A stretch of DNA of 64,000 nucleotides from Shewanella waksmanii ATCC BAA-643 (GCF_000518805.1 NZ_JAEH01000013.1:47925-111924), one strand, 5' to 3'; shown: positions 25,986 to 35,209, counted from the stretch's first letter. Notes: a model not told the origin generated them from the letters alone. Program-made: numbers and translations.

Positions 25986-27353
25986 ATGGATAGCTTAGCA
26001 CCAATCAAACGAGTACTGATTACCAATCGCGGCGAAGTGGCTTTGCGCATTCTACGCACATGCCACCAGCTCGGTATCGAAACGGTGGCGGTGTATTCAA
26101 CCGTTGACAAAAACCTGCCCCATGTGGCGCTGGCCACATACTCGGTATGTATTGGTAACGGCCCCAGTCAACAAAGTTACTTGAACTCGCAAGCCATTCT
26201 CGCTGCGGCTGACTTACATCAAGTGGATGCCATCCATCCGGGTTATGGCTTTCTGTCAGAAAATGTCGAATTTGCTGAGCAAGTCGAGCAATGTGGTTAT
26301 CGCTTTATCGGCCCCAGTAGCGATGTGATCCGCACCATGGGCGATAAGGTCAGTGCCATTGCCACAATGCAAGCCCATGGCGTTCCCACCACACCTGGCT
26401 CAGATGGTTTACTAGGTAACGATTTAACCAGCAATAAGCAGTTGGCAACCGACATCGGCTATCCAGTGATCATTAAGGCCACTGCAGGCGGCGGTGGCAA
26501 AGGGATGCGGATTGTTAACCACAGTGATGAGCTCGGTGCGGCCATTGAGCTAACGCGCGCCGAAGCTGACGCAGCCTTTGGCAACAAGGGGATTTATTTA
26601 GAGAAGTACCTCACCCAGCCTCGCCACATCGAACTGCAACTGTTAGCCGATAAACACGGCAACGTTCTGTGTTTAGGGGAGCGTGACTGCTCTATGCAGC
26701 GCCAGCAACAAAAAGTCATTGAAGAAGCGCCCGCCATCAATTTTAGCGAAACACTGAGACAACAGATCAGTGAGCTGGCCATCAAAGCGTGCCAAGCCAT
26801 TGGCTATTGCGGCGCAGGAACCATAGAGTTTCTCTATCAAGATGACCAATGTTTCTTTATGGAGATGAATACCCGCCTACAGGTCGAACACCCAGTAACT
26901 GAGCTAGTGAGCCATATCGACATTGTTGCCGAGCAGATCAACATTGCATCAGGTAAGCCATTAGCGTTATCTCAGCAGCAGGTCAGGCTTCAAGGCCATG
27001 CCATTGAGTGCCGCATTAATGCCGAACACCCACAGAGCTTTTTACCCAGCAGCGGGAAAGTGACTCACTTAGTCATTCCCGGCGGAATAGGCGTACGTTG
27101 GGACAGCCATTTATATACTGACTATGTGGTGCCCCACCATTATGATGCCATGGTGGCTAAGTTAATCACCTACGGTGACAGTCGTCAGCAGGCCATCGAG
27201 CGTATGCAACAGGCCTTGAGCGAATTACACATCGCCGGAATAGACACCAATATTGCCCTACTACGCAATTTACTCACCGACCCAGGTTTTATTGAAGGTG
27301 GGCAAGCTATTCATTATTTAGAGCATTGGTTGGCAAATGTTACTCACGCTTAA
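25986..27353 (+). CDS. accC: Biotin carboxylase subunit of acetyl-CoA carboxylase
   Basis: This ATP-grasp enzyme carboxylates the AccB biotin with bicarbonate. The N-terminal domain begins KRVLITNRGEVALRILR, the glycine-rich ATP loop is IIKATAGGGGKGMRIV, and the active-site region FFMEMNTRLQVEHPVTE is intact. The length of 455 residues is close to the usual 449. It is co-transcribed with accB. Its last 17 bp overlap the start of the cytochrome/TPR gene in another frame, so that gene may be translationally coupled to it. In many relatives prmA lies near this locus, but it is absent here. Confidence 0.97.
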   Translation: MDSLAPIKRVLITNRGEVALRILRTCHQLGIETVAVYSTVDKNLPHVALATYSVCIGNGPSQQSYLNSQAILAAADLHQVDAIHPGYGFLSENVEFAEQVEQCGYRFIGPSSDVIRTMGDKVSAIATMQAHGVPTTPGSDGLLGNDLTSNKQLATDIGYPVIIKATAGGGGKGMRIVNHSDELGAAIELTRAEADAAFGNKGIYLEKYLTQPRHIELQLLADKHGNVLCLGERDCSMQRQQQKVIEEAPAINFSETLRQQISELAIKACQAIGYCGAGTIEFLYQDDQCFFMEMNTRLQVEHPVTELVSHIDIVAEQINIASGKPLALSQQQVRLQGHAIECRINAEHPQSFLPSSGKVTHLVIPGGIGVRWDSHLYTDYVVPHHYDAMVAKLITYGDSRQQAIERMQQALSELHIAGIDTNIALLRNLLTDPGFIEGGQAIHYLEHWLANVTHA

Positions 27354-29352
27354 CCACCCAGGCAGCCTTTTGAGTTGCAGCCTGCTGAGAAACTTAGCTG
27401 CAGTGTTGCTACTGTGCATGCTAATAAGCTCGCCGCTATCGCTCCACGCCGCTGCTAATAAACCCGACCCACTGCAACAACTCAAAATCAGCGCCTATGA
27501 TGGCGCGGCTAAAGGCTATGTTGATGACAAGGCCTGTGCTACCTGTCACGCCAAACTGTTTGAAAGCTATCAAGATGTAGGTATGGCGCGCTCTTTTGCT
27601 GCCCCCGCTGATGCGGTGTTAATGGAGCGCTTTGGCGAAGAGTATTACCACGCTGAGTCATCACGCTATTACCGCATCGACAATCAAGACCGTGAGCTTA
27701 TCTTTCACCGCTACCAAAAAGATGACCAAGGCAATCGCATTAATCACTTCAGTGTTGGCATTGACTGGATTTTGGGTTCGGGGTATCGCGCCCGCAGTTA
27801 TCTCTATCAAAATGATGCCGGTGAGCTGTATATGTTGCCCCTAGGCTGGTACGCACAAACTCAGCAATGGGCCATGTCGCCAGGGTTTGAAACCAAACAC
27901 CATTTTGGCGTGCAGCGCCAAGTTAAGCGCGAATGTATGTTTTGTCACAACGCTTACCCCGATGTCGAGGCAAAGAGCGATAGTCCATTCGCCGCGCACT
28001 TGTTTCCAGAGCAATTGCCACAGGGTACAGGGTGTCAACGTTGCCACGGTCCTGGCGCCAATCACATTCGCGCCGCATTAAACGCACAACCAATTAGCAA
28101 AATCCATGGCAATATCATCAACCCAGCAAAGCTGGCGCCCGAGCAACGTGACTCGGTCTGTTTTCAATGCCATATGCTACCTGCTGTGAGTATGGTCGGC
28201 GTACGGGATTTCGACAGCCCGACCTACAGTTTTCGAGCCGGTGACAAGCTCAATGATTACCTTGCCCATGTGGAAGTGACCCAAGCCAATGCCGACAAGA
28301 AACAGCATTTTGAGATTAATCACCATGGTTACCGTTTTTGGCAGAGTGAGTGTTACCAACAAAGCCAAGGACAATTGGCTTGCATCAGCTGCCACGACCC
28401 CCATGTAAAACCTCAGTCACAAGCCTTTCGAGCCCAAGTCTCACAAACCTGCCAACAATGTCACCAAGGCATCGAAGCTAAACACCCTGCTATCAGTGAG
28501 CTGAAACACATTAGTGTCAGCACCGATTGCGTCAGCTGCCATATGCCAACAACCAGAACTCAAGATGTGATCAACGTGACCATGACCGATCATAAAATCA
28601 GTCGCGGGCCGTTTGATCTTAATGCGCTGATCGCACCAATTAACAAACAAGACCCGATTATTACTGATATCAATTTATTGCCATTTGGCGAGGTGGCAAC
28701 AGGCGTAAACGCGCAGTTAATCCGGGCCACAACCGTACTAAGAACCAAAGCCAACGCAGATGCGGCGGATGCGTTAAAGCACTTGTTAGTCAAACACCAG
28801 ATTGACTCGTTTGTCCCTTATGTCGATTTATTGGCTGCTGAGGTAAAACTTGAGCGCTATCAGGCAGCTATCAACACCGCCAAGCACATATTAAACCAGC
28901 CCAATGCACCGCAATTTACCACGCTATCTTACCTTGGCATCGCCCTACTTGCAGAGGGGCAAACTGAGCAAGCCATCAAGGTGCTGTCACACGCCATCAC
29001 CTTAGAGGACGATCCTAAAAACAACTACAATTTAGGCATCGCGCTATTTAATCAGCAGCAATATACTGCGGCAAAAACTCAGTTTGAACGTACTATAGAA
29101 CTGCGCCCAACCATGCACAGCGCCTGGCTGTTTTTAGGTAAAGTACACCAGCAACAAGGCCAAGTCGCATCCGCCATAGCCGCCTTTAAACAAGCCCTGG
29201 CAATTGCACCCGACTTTGAAAAAGCCTACACCGAACTGGTTCAGCTTTTAATCAAACAACAGCAACTGAGCGAAGCAAAACGCTACCTGCAGTTGGGGCT
29301 GAAATCAGCACAATCAACAACTAAGCTGCAGGCTCTGCAAGATAGCCTTTAA
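27337..29352 (+). CDS. Periplasmic heptahaem cytochrome c with C-terminal TPR repeats
   Basis: This 671-residue protein starts with a long signal sequence (hydrophobic AAVLLLCMLISSPLSLHA). Seven CxxCH haem sites follow: CATCH (about residue 67), CMFCH (200), CQRCH (232), CFQCH (275), CISCH (348), CQQCH (371) and CVSCH (397). From about residue 480 to the end there are TPR-like repeats, such as YNLGIALFNQQQYTAAKTQFE and SAWLFLGKVHQQQGQVASAI. The pattern is that of the multihaem cytochrome plus TPR proteins, which probably bind a redox partner through the TPRs. The ATG overlaps accC and has only a weak ribosome site. The electron donor and acceptor are unknown. Confidence 0.85.
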   Translation: MLLTLNHPGSLLSCSLLRNLAAVLLLCMLISSPLSLHAAANKPDPLQQLKISAYDGAAKGYVDDKACATCHAKLFESYQDVGMARSFAAPADAVLMERFGEEYYHAESSRYYRIDNQDRELIFHRYQKDDQGNRINHFSVGIDWILGSGYRARSYLYQNDAGELYMLPLGWYAQTQQWAMSPGFETKHHFGVQRQVKRECMFCHNAYPDVEAKSDSPFAAHLFPEQLPQGTGCQRCHGPGANHIRAALNAQPISKIHGNIINPAKLAPEQRDSVCFQCHMLPAVSMVGVRDFDSPTYSFRAGDKLNDYLAHVEVTQANADKKQHFEINHHGYRFWQSECYQQSQGQLACISCHDPHVKPQSQAFRAQVSQTCQQCHQGIEAKHPAISELKHISVSTDCVSCHMPTTRTQDVINVTMTDHKISRGPFDLNALIAPINKQDPIITDINLLPFGEVATGVNAQLIRATTVLRTKANADAADALKHLLVKHQIDSFVPYVDLLAAEVKLERYQAAINTAKHILNQPNAPQFTTLSYLGIALLAEGQTEQAIKVLSHAITLEDDPKNNYNLGIALFNQQQYTAAKTQFERTIELRPTMHSAWLFLGKVHQQQGQVASAIAAFKQALAIAPDFEKAYTELVQLLIKQQQLSEAKRYLQLGLKSAQSTTKLQALQDSL

Positions 29353-29386
29353 CTAGGTTTCACCAAGGTGAGATTATCCATGGCCT

Positions 29387-29685
29387 CATGGATAGTTGCA
29401 GGTTTTCGCCTCCAGCGGGGTTTGGTAGTCATCTACCTGATGGATAGTGGCAGGTTTTCGCCTCCAGCGGGGTGGGGTTATCCATGGCCTGATGGATAGT
29501 TGCAGGGTTTCTCCTGCACGACGGGGAGAGTTTTACCCATGACCTGATGGATAGTTGCAGGTTTTCGCCTCCAGCGGTGGGGTTATCCATAGACTGATGG
29601 ATAGTGGCAGGGTTTCGCCTGCACGACGGGGAGAGTTTTACCCATGATCTGATGGATAATTGCAGGTTTTCGCCTCCAGCGGGGT
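29387..29685. repeat. Six-unit tandem repeat array of two unit types
   Basis: Units start near 29387, 29439, 29491, 29546, 29596 and 29651, each with (G)ATGGATA(G/A)T(T/G)GCAGG. Type A (50-52 bp) continues TTTTCGCCTCCAGCGG; type B (55 bp) continues CTGCACGACGGGGAGAG and ends TTTTACCCATGA. The order is A-A-B-A-B-A. Unit junctions form short palindromes such as ATCCATGGCCTGATGGAT. The last unit runs straight into the 97-bp left inverted repeat. Confidence 0.85.
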
Positions 29686-29781
29686 TTGTGCAGATACTTG
29701 CTCGGCACGCTGTAAACCCATCCATGGGCGCTCTACGACAGCATCCATGCTGTCAAAGGCCTCAACCGCATCTGCACTTGG
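29685..29781 (+). repeat. Left copy of a ~97-bp inverted palindromic repeat
   Basis: This element matches the reverse complement of 31654-31750 with roughly ten differences and one 1-bp indel by eye; 40 consecutive bases in the centre are identical. It contains the palindromes CCCATCCATGGG and GACAGCATCCATGCTGTC, so it folds into hairpins like REP/MITE elements. The two copies enclose the nuclease-like gene. Confidence 0.85.
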
Positions 29782-29896
29782 TTATTTTGTATCTTCGAAG
29801 TAAACCGTTCTAATTAATAAGATCTTTGACCAAAAGACACTTAACCCTAAAGCCAATAACTATTTCTGGCCATGTTACTTCTAACTTAAAAGGCGA
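29782..29896. other. Short spacer before the nuclease-like gene
   Basis: This AT-rich stretch lies between the left inverted repeat and the stop codon of the leftward nuclease-like gene. It contains a weak TTCGAA palindrome and no recognised gene. Confidence 0.5.
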
Positions 29897-31501
29897 CTAA
29901 ACGAGCTCTTTGACTATTCTAAGGTGCTGCAAAAACTCAGGAGCTTTCACTAACCCTTTGTTCCAGAATAGCCGAGACGTTGACATTTTATCTGCAAGCT
30001 CAGAAGTTAGGTATCTATAGCTTTCTACTAGCCTATCGCTACCAATAGGAGAGTTTTTCTCTGATGCTAGTTTCGCTGCATATGCTTGGATGTGCTGACG
30101 CATCTCAAATTTAGCAGTTTCTGGTGCTTCTTCCTCAATGTTACAAAAATCCAAAAACTCACTTACTTCGGTTTTAGTCTCATTGCAAAGCGCTAGTATT
30201 CCTTCAAGATCAGCAACACAACAGAAGTGGACGTTTTTCAGAGGTATATTGCCAGCAACCGCTTCATCAATTCTTTGCCTAAATTCACCCCCTAAATAGG
30301 AAGCGAGTTTAACCCCATTGCCAAGGTAGAAGTCTTGATGAGTCACTATGAGAGCATATCTGTTGTCAAAATCAGCAAGCTCATCAAAACCAACGCTACT
30401 TAACTTTTCTGCACATTCACCCGCTTGTTTAATACCTTTCAGGTGAGTATCCCTTAACTTGTCTTTAATAATGTTGCTCTGGTCAGTCACTAGAATTTTT
30501 TGGTTGGGTTCTACACCCTTTGCATCAATAAATATCGAAGTTCCCTTTCGCTGATGTAAGAAGTCGACAACCTTGCCTTGGATTTTGTTATCTCTGTAGA
30601 CTTCTTTCAGCAGCTCTTCTCTTGTCGTCTCAAAATCATATGCATCAAAAACATATGCTAAATAATCTTCAAACTCTTTAGTAAACTTGCCTCGAAAACC
30701 ACTAGAATCAGCAGTTCTAAGCGTTCTGAGAACAAACTCGCTCAAGCCGATACTTGCAATGTATGGATGAGCTGTTGATATACCCTCAGGTAGAATGAGT
30801 ATTGGTTTCTCAAGTAACAGTGGTTCAGAAAAATACTCTTCAACTCTTACATCTCCATCGCCTCTAGTTTCTCCCCTTCGACTTTTCATCAATTGTTGCA
30901 GCTGTTCAAAGTTTGCCCCAACTAAACTGAGATATTGTTTAATCACAGCGACTGGATATGCAGGTGAGAGTTTAGGCAAAAACTCTCTGTACTTAATGAC
31001 AGGACTTTTAGACGAATCGAATATAGAAAAGAAAAACACCGATAAGACAAAAAAATCTTCCAAATCAATATCCGTCTGAGCTTGGAAGCTATCTCGAAAA
31101 GACCGACTTGCACCTTCATTGCATATTATTGAGAACAACCTTATCAAAAAATAATTGTGTACTATCTGGTTCGTTTGAAATCTTAATTGAGGTAGTAAGA
31201 ACGCTCTTAGAGACAACCAAACATTATCTTCATCGGCAAATTTTATAGCTTTTCCCTGGAGCGACCAAATTTTGTTCAATATATTCCAAACATCTTTTTC
31301 ATTAGCAGGAATAGCGCTTTGATAGGGTTCTAGCTCTAATGTCCACTCAAGCATTAGGCAAACTATCCAAGGTCGAGCTATTGCTTTTGGTTCATCAGGA
31401 TATACGGTGTGTAACCGAGTCAATAAATGTTGTACAACAGATTCTTTTGTGTAGCGTTTTATCGAGTTTCTTATCTTATGAGCATCTTTACTAAATGACA
31501 T
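29897..31501 (-). CDS. Uncharacterised protein with PD-(D/E)XK nuclease-like motif
   Basis: This 534-residue cytoplasmic protein starts at an ATG with GGAG seven bases upstream. Residues 1-260 are helical with no motif I recognise. Residues 270-335 look like a PD-(D/E)XK restriction-endonuclease core: Glu276/278 in KEFEDYLAYVF, then Asp313 in KVVDFLHQ, then Asp326-Ala-Lys328 in SIFIDAKGVE. The remaining 200 residues are mixed alpha/beta. It is the only gene between the inverted ~97-bp repeats and is visibly more AT-rich than its neighbours, which points to horizontal transfer. A single-gene antiphage nuclease is the leading idea. The nuclease fold is inferred from motifs only, and no named family is claimed. 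Confidence 0.6.
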   Translation of the reverse strand: MSFSKDAHKIRNSIKRYTKESVVQHLLTRLHTVYPDEPKAIARPWIVCLMLEWTLELEPYQSAIPANEKDVWNILNKIWSLQGKAIKFADEDNVWLSLRAFLLPQLRFQTNQIVHNYFLIRLFSIICNEGASRSFRDSFQAQTDIDLEDFFVLSVFFFSIFDSSKSPVIKYREFLPKLSPAYPVAVIKQYLSLVGANFEQLQQLMKSRRGETRGDGDVRVEEYFSEPLLLEKPILILPEGISTAHPYIASIGLSEFVLRTLRTADSSGFRGKFTKEFEDYLAYVFDAYDFETTREELLKEVYRDNKIQGKVVDFLHQRKGTSIFIDAKGVEPNQKILVTDQSNIIKDKLRDTHLKGIKQAGECAEKLSSVGFDELADFDNRYALIVTHQDFYLGNGVKLASYLGGEFRQRIDEAVAGNIPLKNVHFCCVADLEGILALCNETKTEVSEFLDFCNIEEEAPETAKFEMRQHIQAYAAKLASEKNSPIGSDRLVESYRYLTSELADKMSTSRLFWNKGLVKAPEFLQHLRIVKELV

Positions 31502-31653
31502 TAAATAACTCCATGATGACTGAATTAAGCCACTATAAATAGGAGCAGAGTAAACTTAATTCATTGAAAAGACACTGCTGATTTCAAAGCTACTTAGCTC
31601 TCTTTAAACTAGCTTCATGTTTGAAAAAAAAGTTAATCGAAGAGACATTTAAT
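31502..31653. other. Promoter region of the nuclease-like gene
   Basis: This AT-rich spacer lies between the gene start and the right inverted repeat. It includes the ribosome site GGAG and must hold the promoter if the gene is expressed on its own. No unambiguous -35/-10 pair is visible. Confidence 0.45.
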
Positions 31654-31750
31654 CCAGTGTAGATGCGGCTGAGGCCTTCGACAGCATGGATGCTGTCGTA
31701 GAGCGCCCATGGATGGGTTAACAGCGAGCCGAAAAAGCATCTGCACATAA
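31654..31750 (-). repeat. Right copy of the ~97-bp inverted palindromic repeat
   Basis: This is the reverse-complement partner of 29685-29781 and carries the same palindromes (GACAGCATGGATGCTGTC, CCCATGGATGGG). With the left copy it brackets about 1.9 kb containing one gene. Confidence 0.85.
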
Positions 31751-31796
31751 GCCTGCTGCAGGCAATAATTATCAATAAAGAGAGCTACCATCAAAC

Positions 31797-31860
31797 ACCC
31801 CCCCCACTGGAGGCGAAAACCTGCCATCCCCATCAGGTCATGGGCAACCTACCCCATCTA
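31797..31860 (-). repeat. Single inverted type A unit right of the island
   Basis: CCACTGGAGGCGAAAACCTG followed by CATCAGGTCATGGG is the reverse complement of the type A unit found in the array at 29387-29685. About 46 bp of unrelated sequence separate it from the right 97-bp repeat. Confidence 0.75.
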
Positions 31861-31872
31861 CAAACCAAACAC

Positions 31873-34800
31873 TTAAGCACTTTTGGCCACAGGCAGTGGT
31901 TGCAAATACTTATCAACATCCACCTCATCAATTTGGCTGGGGTCTAAAAACTTATGGGCATAGTCGAGGTAAATGCCACTGCTGAGGAATAGCTTAAATA
32001 AATCCATATCTAAGTGTTGATCGAGCGCCATCTTGTGCAAGATATCCACCGCGACACTAATAGATTTGGCTTTCTTATAAGGTCTGTCTGCGGCGGTGAG
32101 TGCTTCAAAAATATCCGCAACAACTAAGACCCGCTCTGGTATCGATAGATCATCAGCGCTCAACTTACGCGGGTAGCCAGTCCCTTTTAGCGTTTCATGA
32201 TGGGTAGATGCGTAGCGTGGCACCCGCGCTAGCTCTGGTGGGAACGGCAGGTTTTCTAGCATCTTAATGGTACTGGTAATGTGTTCATTAATTTTAAAGC
32301 GATCTTCGGCGGTTAAGGTACCGCGGGATATCGCTAAATTATGTAGCTCACCTTGGTTATAAAGGTGTTCTGGCACCTCCATTTTAATGCCAAATTTGGC
32401 ATCAAACTCCACCGGAAAATCACGTTTAATAATATGCTCTGGCTTGTTACTTAACAGCATTTCAGTAACCGGCAGCGGCTGGGATGCCTGTTGATATCGC
32501 AGCTCTTCCACCGGAGAGAGGCCGAGCTGGTCGTCAAAGTGGCGCTGCCAGGTTTGCTGCGACAACTGCTGTAACTTGTCGACATGCGCTTGGCTCATAA
32601 ACTCGCCTCCCACATTGGCGTTAGCGATAAACTCAAAGTCCTCATTGAGTTGCTGGTAACGCGCCTGCAACTCAGTATCGAGTTGTTGGCGGTTATCAGG
32701 GTTTTGCACCAATTGCTGTAGGTAGTCAATATGGGCATCGCGTCTTAGCACTTCAAAGCGCATCCTGATCTCATGAATGCGGTTATAGATGGCCTCTAAT
32801 TTACTGCCCTTATCGACAATATGTTCAGGTGTGGTGATTTTTCCGCAGTCGTGCAGCCAAGCGGCAATCCGAAACTCGCGCTGTTCATCTTCGCAGGTAA
32901 TTTTAAAGTCTTTAAACGCATCTAGGTCACTGTCCGATGCCTGCTGCACTAACATTAAGCCCAGTTCAGGTACGCGGTTACAGTGTCCGGCGGTGTAGGG
33001 AGACTTATCATCAATCGCTTGTGCAATCAGCCGGATAAAGGCCTCCATTAACTCTTTCTGGTCGGCTTCATATTGCTGTATCGACGATGACATAGACACC
33101 ATTGAGCTTGCCAGCTCATCAATTTCAGCAATATTGGTCTCTATATGTTTAACGCTTTTAAATCGGCGGTGCTTAATTTTCTCATTTTCAACCGCTAAGG
33201 CATTGATGGGGCGAATGATGGGCGAGGCAAACAGCCAAGAGATGGGCATGACGATAAATAAACAAGCGACGGTTATCAGGATTGAAGTGCGAATTTTTTC
33301 ATCACTGGAGGCAAACAGCTTACTTGCCGGCACAACCACAGCGTACTTTTCACCACTTTGTTCGCTACCAAACGAAGTGACATAGACAAAAGTATCGACG
33401 CCGTTTAGCTGGGTTTTAATCAGCTGGTTTTGCTGAGACTCATCTTCTGCAATCGCAATTAACTGCTCGTAAGGCACGGTCCCTTGTGGTTTAAAACTAT
33501 CTTGGTCGCCTTTAGCAAACCACTTGTCCGCCAGTGCACGACGTTGGCTATCAGAAATATTGTCTATAGCGGCATTTAGTATGGGAATAAGCGGGGTGTT
33601 TTTGCCTTGTAGCACCATGTAAAGGCCTGTCGGCGGCACTTGGTCACCAAAACTCACTTGTTCGTGATACTGCAAATTATCGATAAAATAGCTCTGAGCG
33701 GTATAGTGCAAAATAATGCTGTTATCTAGTGCAGCAAACACTTCACCGGCCTCAACGGCTAACAAAATGGCTTGAGTAGAATCCAATTCGACGATTTCAA
33801 TCGCGGGAAATGATTGCTTAATCACCTGAATAATCGACCATCCCCGTGGTATGGCTAGCTGCTTGCCTTCAAGTTGTGCTAAATGGGTCACCTCGGCCTC
33901 GTTGGGCTGGGTGACGACCGCATAATGTAAATCGAGAAAAGGTTGCGTAAATTCACCTAGGCTTTCATTTTGCTCAGTTAGCATAATGGAGTGCAGCATA
34001 TCGAGCTCTTCCAGCATGTAACTGTCAACCAGCTCGTTCCAGGTATAGCCATTAACAAAGTTAAACTGCAGCCCAGTCATTTCCGCGACCATTTTCAGCA
34101 GGTCAATACTGTAGCCCTGAGGCTCACCCGAAATAGTAAAGTCGATGGGCGCCCAATCATTCTCGTTGGACACCATTAGCTCACCGGTGTTGAGTACAAC
34201 AGCTTGCTGCTCGACACTTAGCAGAAGCTGTTGGCTCTGCGGCAATACAGTGTTGAGCTGCGGTTGGCGATTTGAAGCGATAAGCTCACCACTGTTTTTG
34301 TACAAGTAGCTTTCTAATTGAGTTTGATCGCCTTGAGAAATGAGGTAATCACTTAAAGTAGACAGGGCAATATCAACCGCTAATACGGCGCCCGAGTCGG
34401 GCAGTTTGATGGAGTAAGTTTGCCCCGGTGCTTGCAGGTTTTGAAACAGGTAGGGTTCGGTTTTGTTCACCCTGTCACGCAAAGCACTGCTAAACCACGG
34501 TCGCAGGCGGGCGTCGTACTCTGTTACTTGTTGATGACTGGTGCGCGGCTTAAATTCACTGTCTAAGTATTGATAATTCTGAATCCGTTCACCGCCGTCT
34601 TCGGTTACTGTGATCACCACCCAGCGGTCTAAATGCGACGCTTGCAACTGAGCGCGTACAATCGGATGCGCATCAAGGTTGATCAACTCATAAAAGCTGC
34701 CGTCCGCTAAGCCCACATATATGGCATAAAACAGTGGGTTAATGGTCATCACTTCTGCAAAGGTATGATAGGCTTCGAGGTTGAAGTTACCGTCGATCAC

Positions 34801-35052
34801 TAGGTTATCAACACTGGCGAGCAGCTTAGCGACGTTATTAGCCTGAATATCGATTTGGGTAATGTACTGACTGGTGCTGTCTGCCGCTTGGTTGTAGTGC
34901 TTTAATGCAGACTCAGTGGCCATCTTGTGAGAAAAGTAATACTGTAAACCGATGGCGATGGCGGCCGTCATACAGGTGGCCAATACAAATATCCCTACTA
35001 CGGTAAACCGAATGGTAAACCGTTTACGCTTGCCGTTCCCCTGCACGCTCAT
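31873..35052 (-). CDS. Membrane sensor HD-GYP protein (c-di-GMP phosphodiesterase candidate)
   Basis: This 1059-residue protein has an N-terminal membrane segment (VVGIFVLATCMTAAIAIGL), then a Cache-like periplasmic sensor with NPLFYAIYVGLADGSFYEL. A type 3 solute-binding domain follows (APIDFTISGEPQGYSIDLLKM to LADKWF), then a second membrane segment and a HAMP-like linker. The C-terminal HD-GYP domain has AAWLHDCGKI near residue 737 and HHETLKGTGYP near 952, with DIFEALTAADRPYK after it. About 150 extra residues separate the HD and GYP parts compared with compact HD-GYP domains, although the key residues are present. It should hydrolyse cyclic-di-GMP in response to a small periplasmic ligand, possibly an amino acid. 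It is monocistronic and lies beside the repeat island. Confidence 0.88.
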   Translation of the reverse strand: MSVQGNGKRKRFTIRFTVVGIFVLATCMTAAIAIGLQYYFSHKMATESALKHYNQAADSTSQYITQIDIQANNVAKLLASVDNLVIDGNFNLEAYHTFAEVMTINPLFYAIYVGLADGSFYELINLDAHPIVRAQLQASHLDRWVVITVTEDGGERIQNYQYLDSEFKPRTSHQQVTEYDARLRPWFSSALRDRVNKTEPYLFQNLQAPGQTYSIKLPDSGAVLAVDIALSTLSDYLISQGDQTQLESYLYKNSGELIASNRQPQLNTVLPQSQQLLLSVEQQAVVLNTGELMVSNENDWAPIDFTISGEPQGYSIDLLKMVAEMTGLQFNFVNGYTWNELVDSYMLEELDMLHSIMLTEQNESLGEFTQPFLDLHYAVVTQPNEAEVTHLAQLEGKQLAIPRGWSIIQVIKQSFPAIEIVELDSTQAILLAVEAGEVFAALDNSIILHYTAQSYFIDNLQYHEQVSFGDQVPPTGLYMVLQGKNTPLIPILNAAIDNISDSQRRALADKWFAKGDQDSFKPQGTVPYEQLIAIAEDESQQNQLIKTQLNGVDTFVYVTSFGSEQSGEKYAVVVPASKLFASSDEKIRTSILITVACLFIVMPISWLFASPIIRPINALAVENEKIKHRRFKSVKHIETNIAEIDELASSMVSMSSSIQQYEADQKELMEAFIRLIAQAIDDKSPYTAGHCNRVPELGLMLVQQASDSDLDAFKDFKITCEDEQREFRIAAWLHDCGKITTPEHIVDKGSKLEAIYNRIHEIRMRFEVLRRDAHIDYLQQLVQNPDNRQQLDTELQARYQQLNEDFEFIANANVGGEFMSQAHVDKLQQLSQQTWQRHFDDQLGLSPVEELRYQQASQPLPVTEMLLSNKPEHIIKRDFPVEFDAKFGIKMEVPEHLYNQGELHNLAISRGTLTAEDRFKINEHITSTIKMLENLPFPPELARVPRYASTHHETLKGTGYPRKLSADDLSIPERVLVVADIFEALTAADRPYKKAKSISVAVDILHKMALDQHLDMDLFKLFLSSGIYLDYAHKFLDPSQIDEVDVDKYLQPLPVAKSA

Positions 35053-35209
35053 GTTATCTCCCTATAGTTCAAGGCAATCCTTGAATGCTATTTAGTCTAT
35101 TGAAAGAATAACATTTGGTCAATTTAGCCTTTATTCGCGTAATTATCCAAAAATAAGCCGATTTAATGCAGTTTTCAGTTGGTTCAACTACCCCTTGATT
35201 CAGCCAATA

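Noticed and set aside
29387..29685. CRISPR array
   Set aside because: The units are contiguous with no unique spacers, differ in length in two types, and no cas genes are present.
29429..29725. 98-codon open frame on the minus strand within the repeat array
   Set aside because: Its protein is itself a duplicate of the repeat units and has no ribosome site; it is an artefact of tandem repetition without stops in one frame.
31590..31833. Short minus-strand open frames right of the island
   Set aside because: They translate the palindromic repeats and lack coding features.
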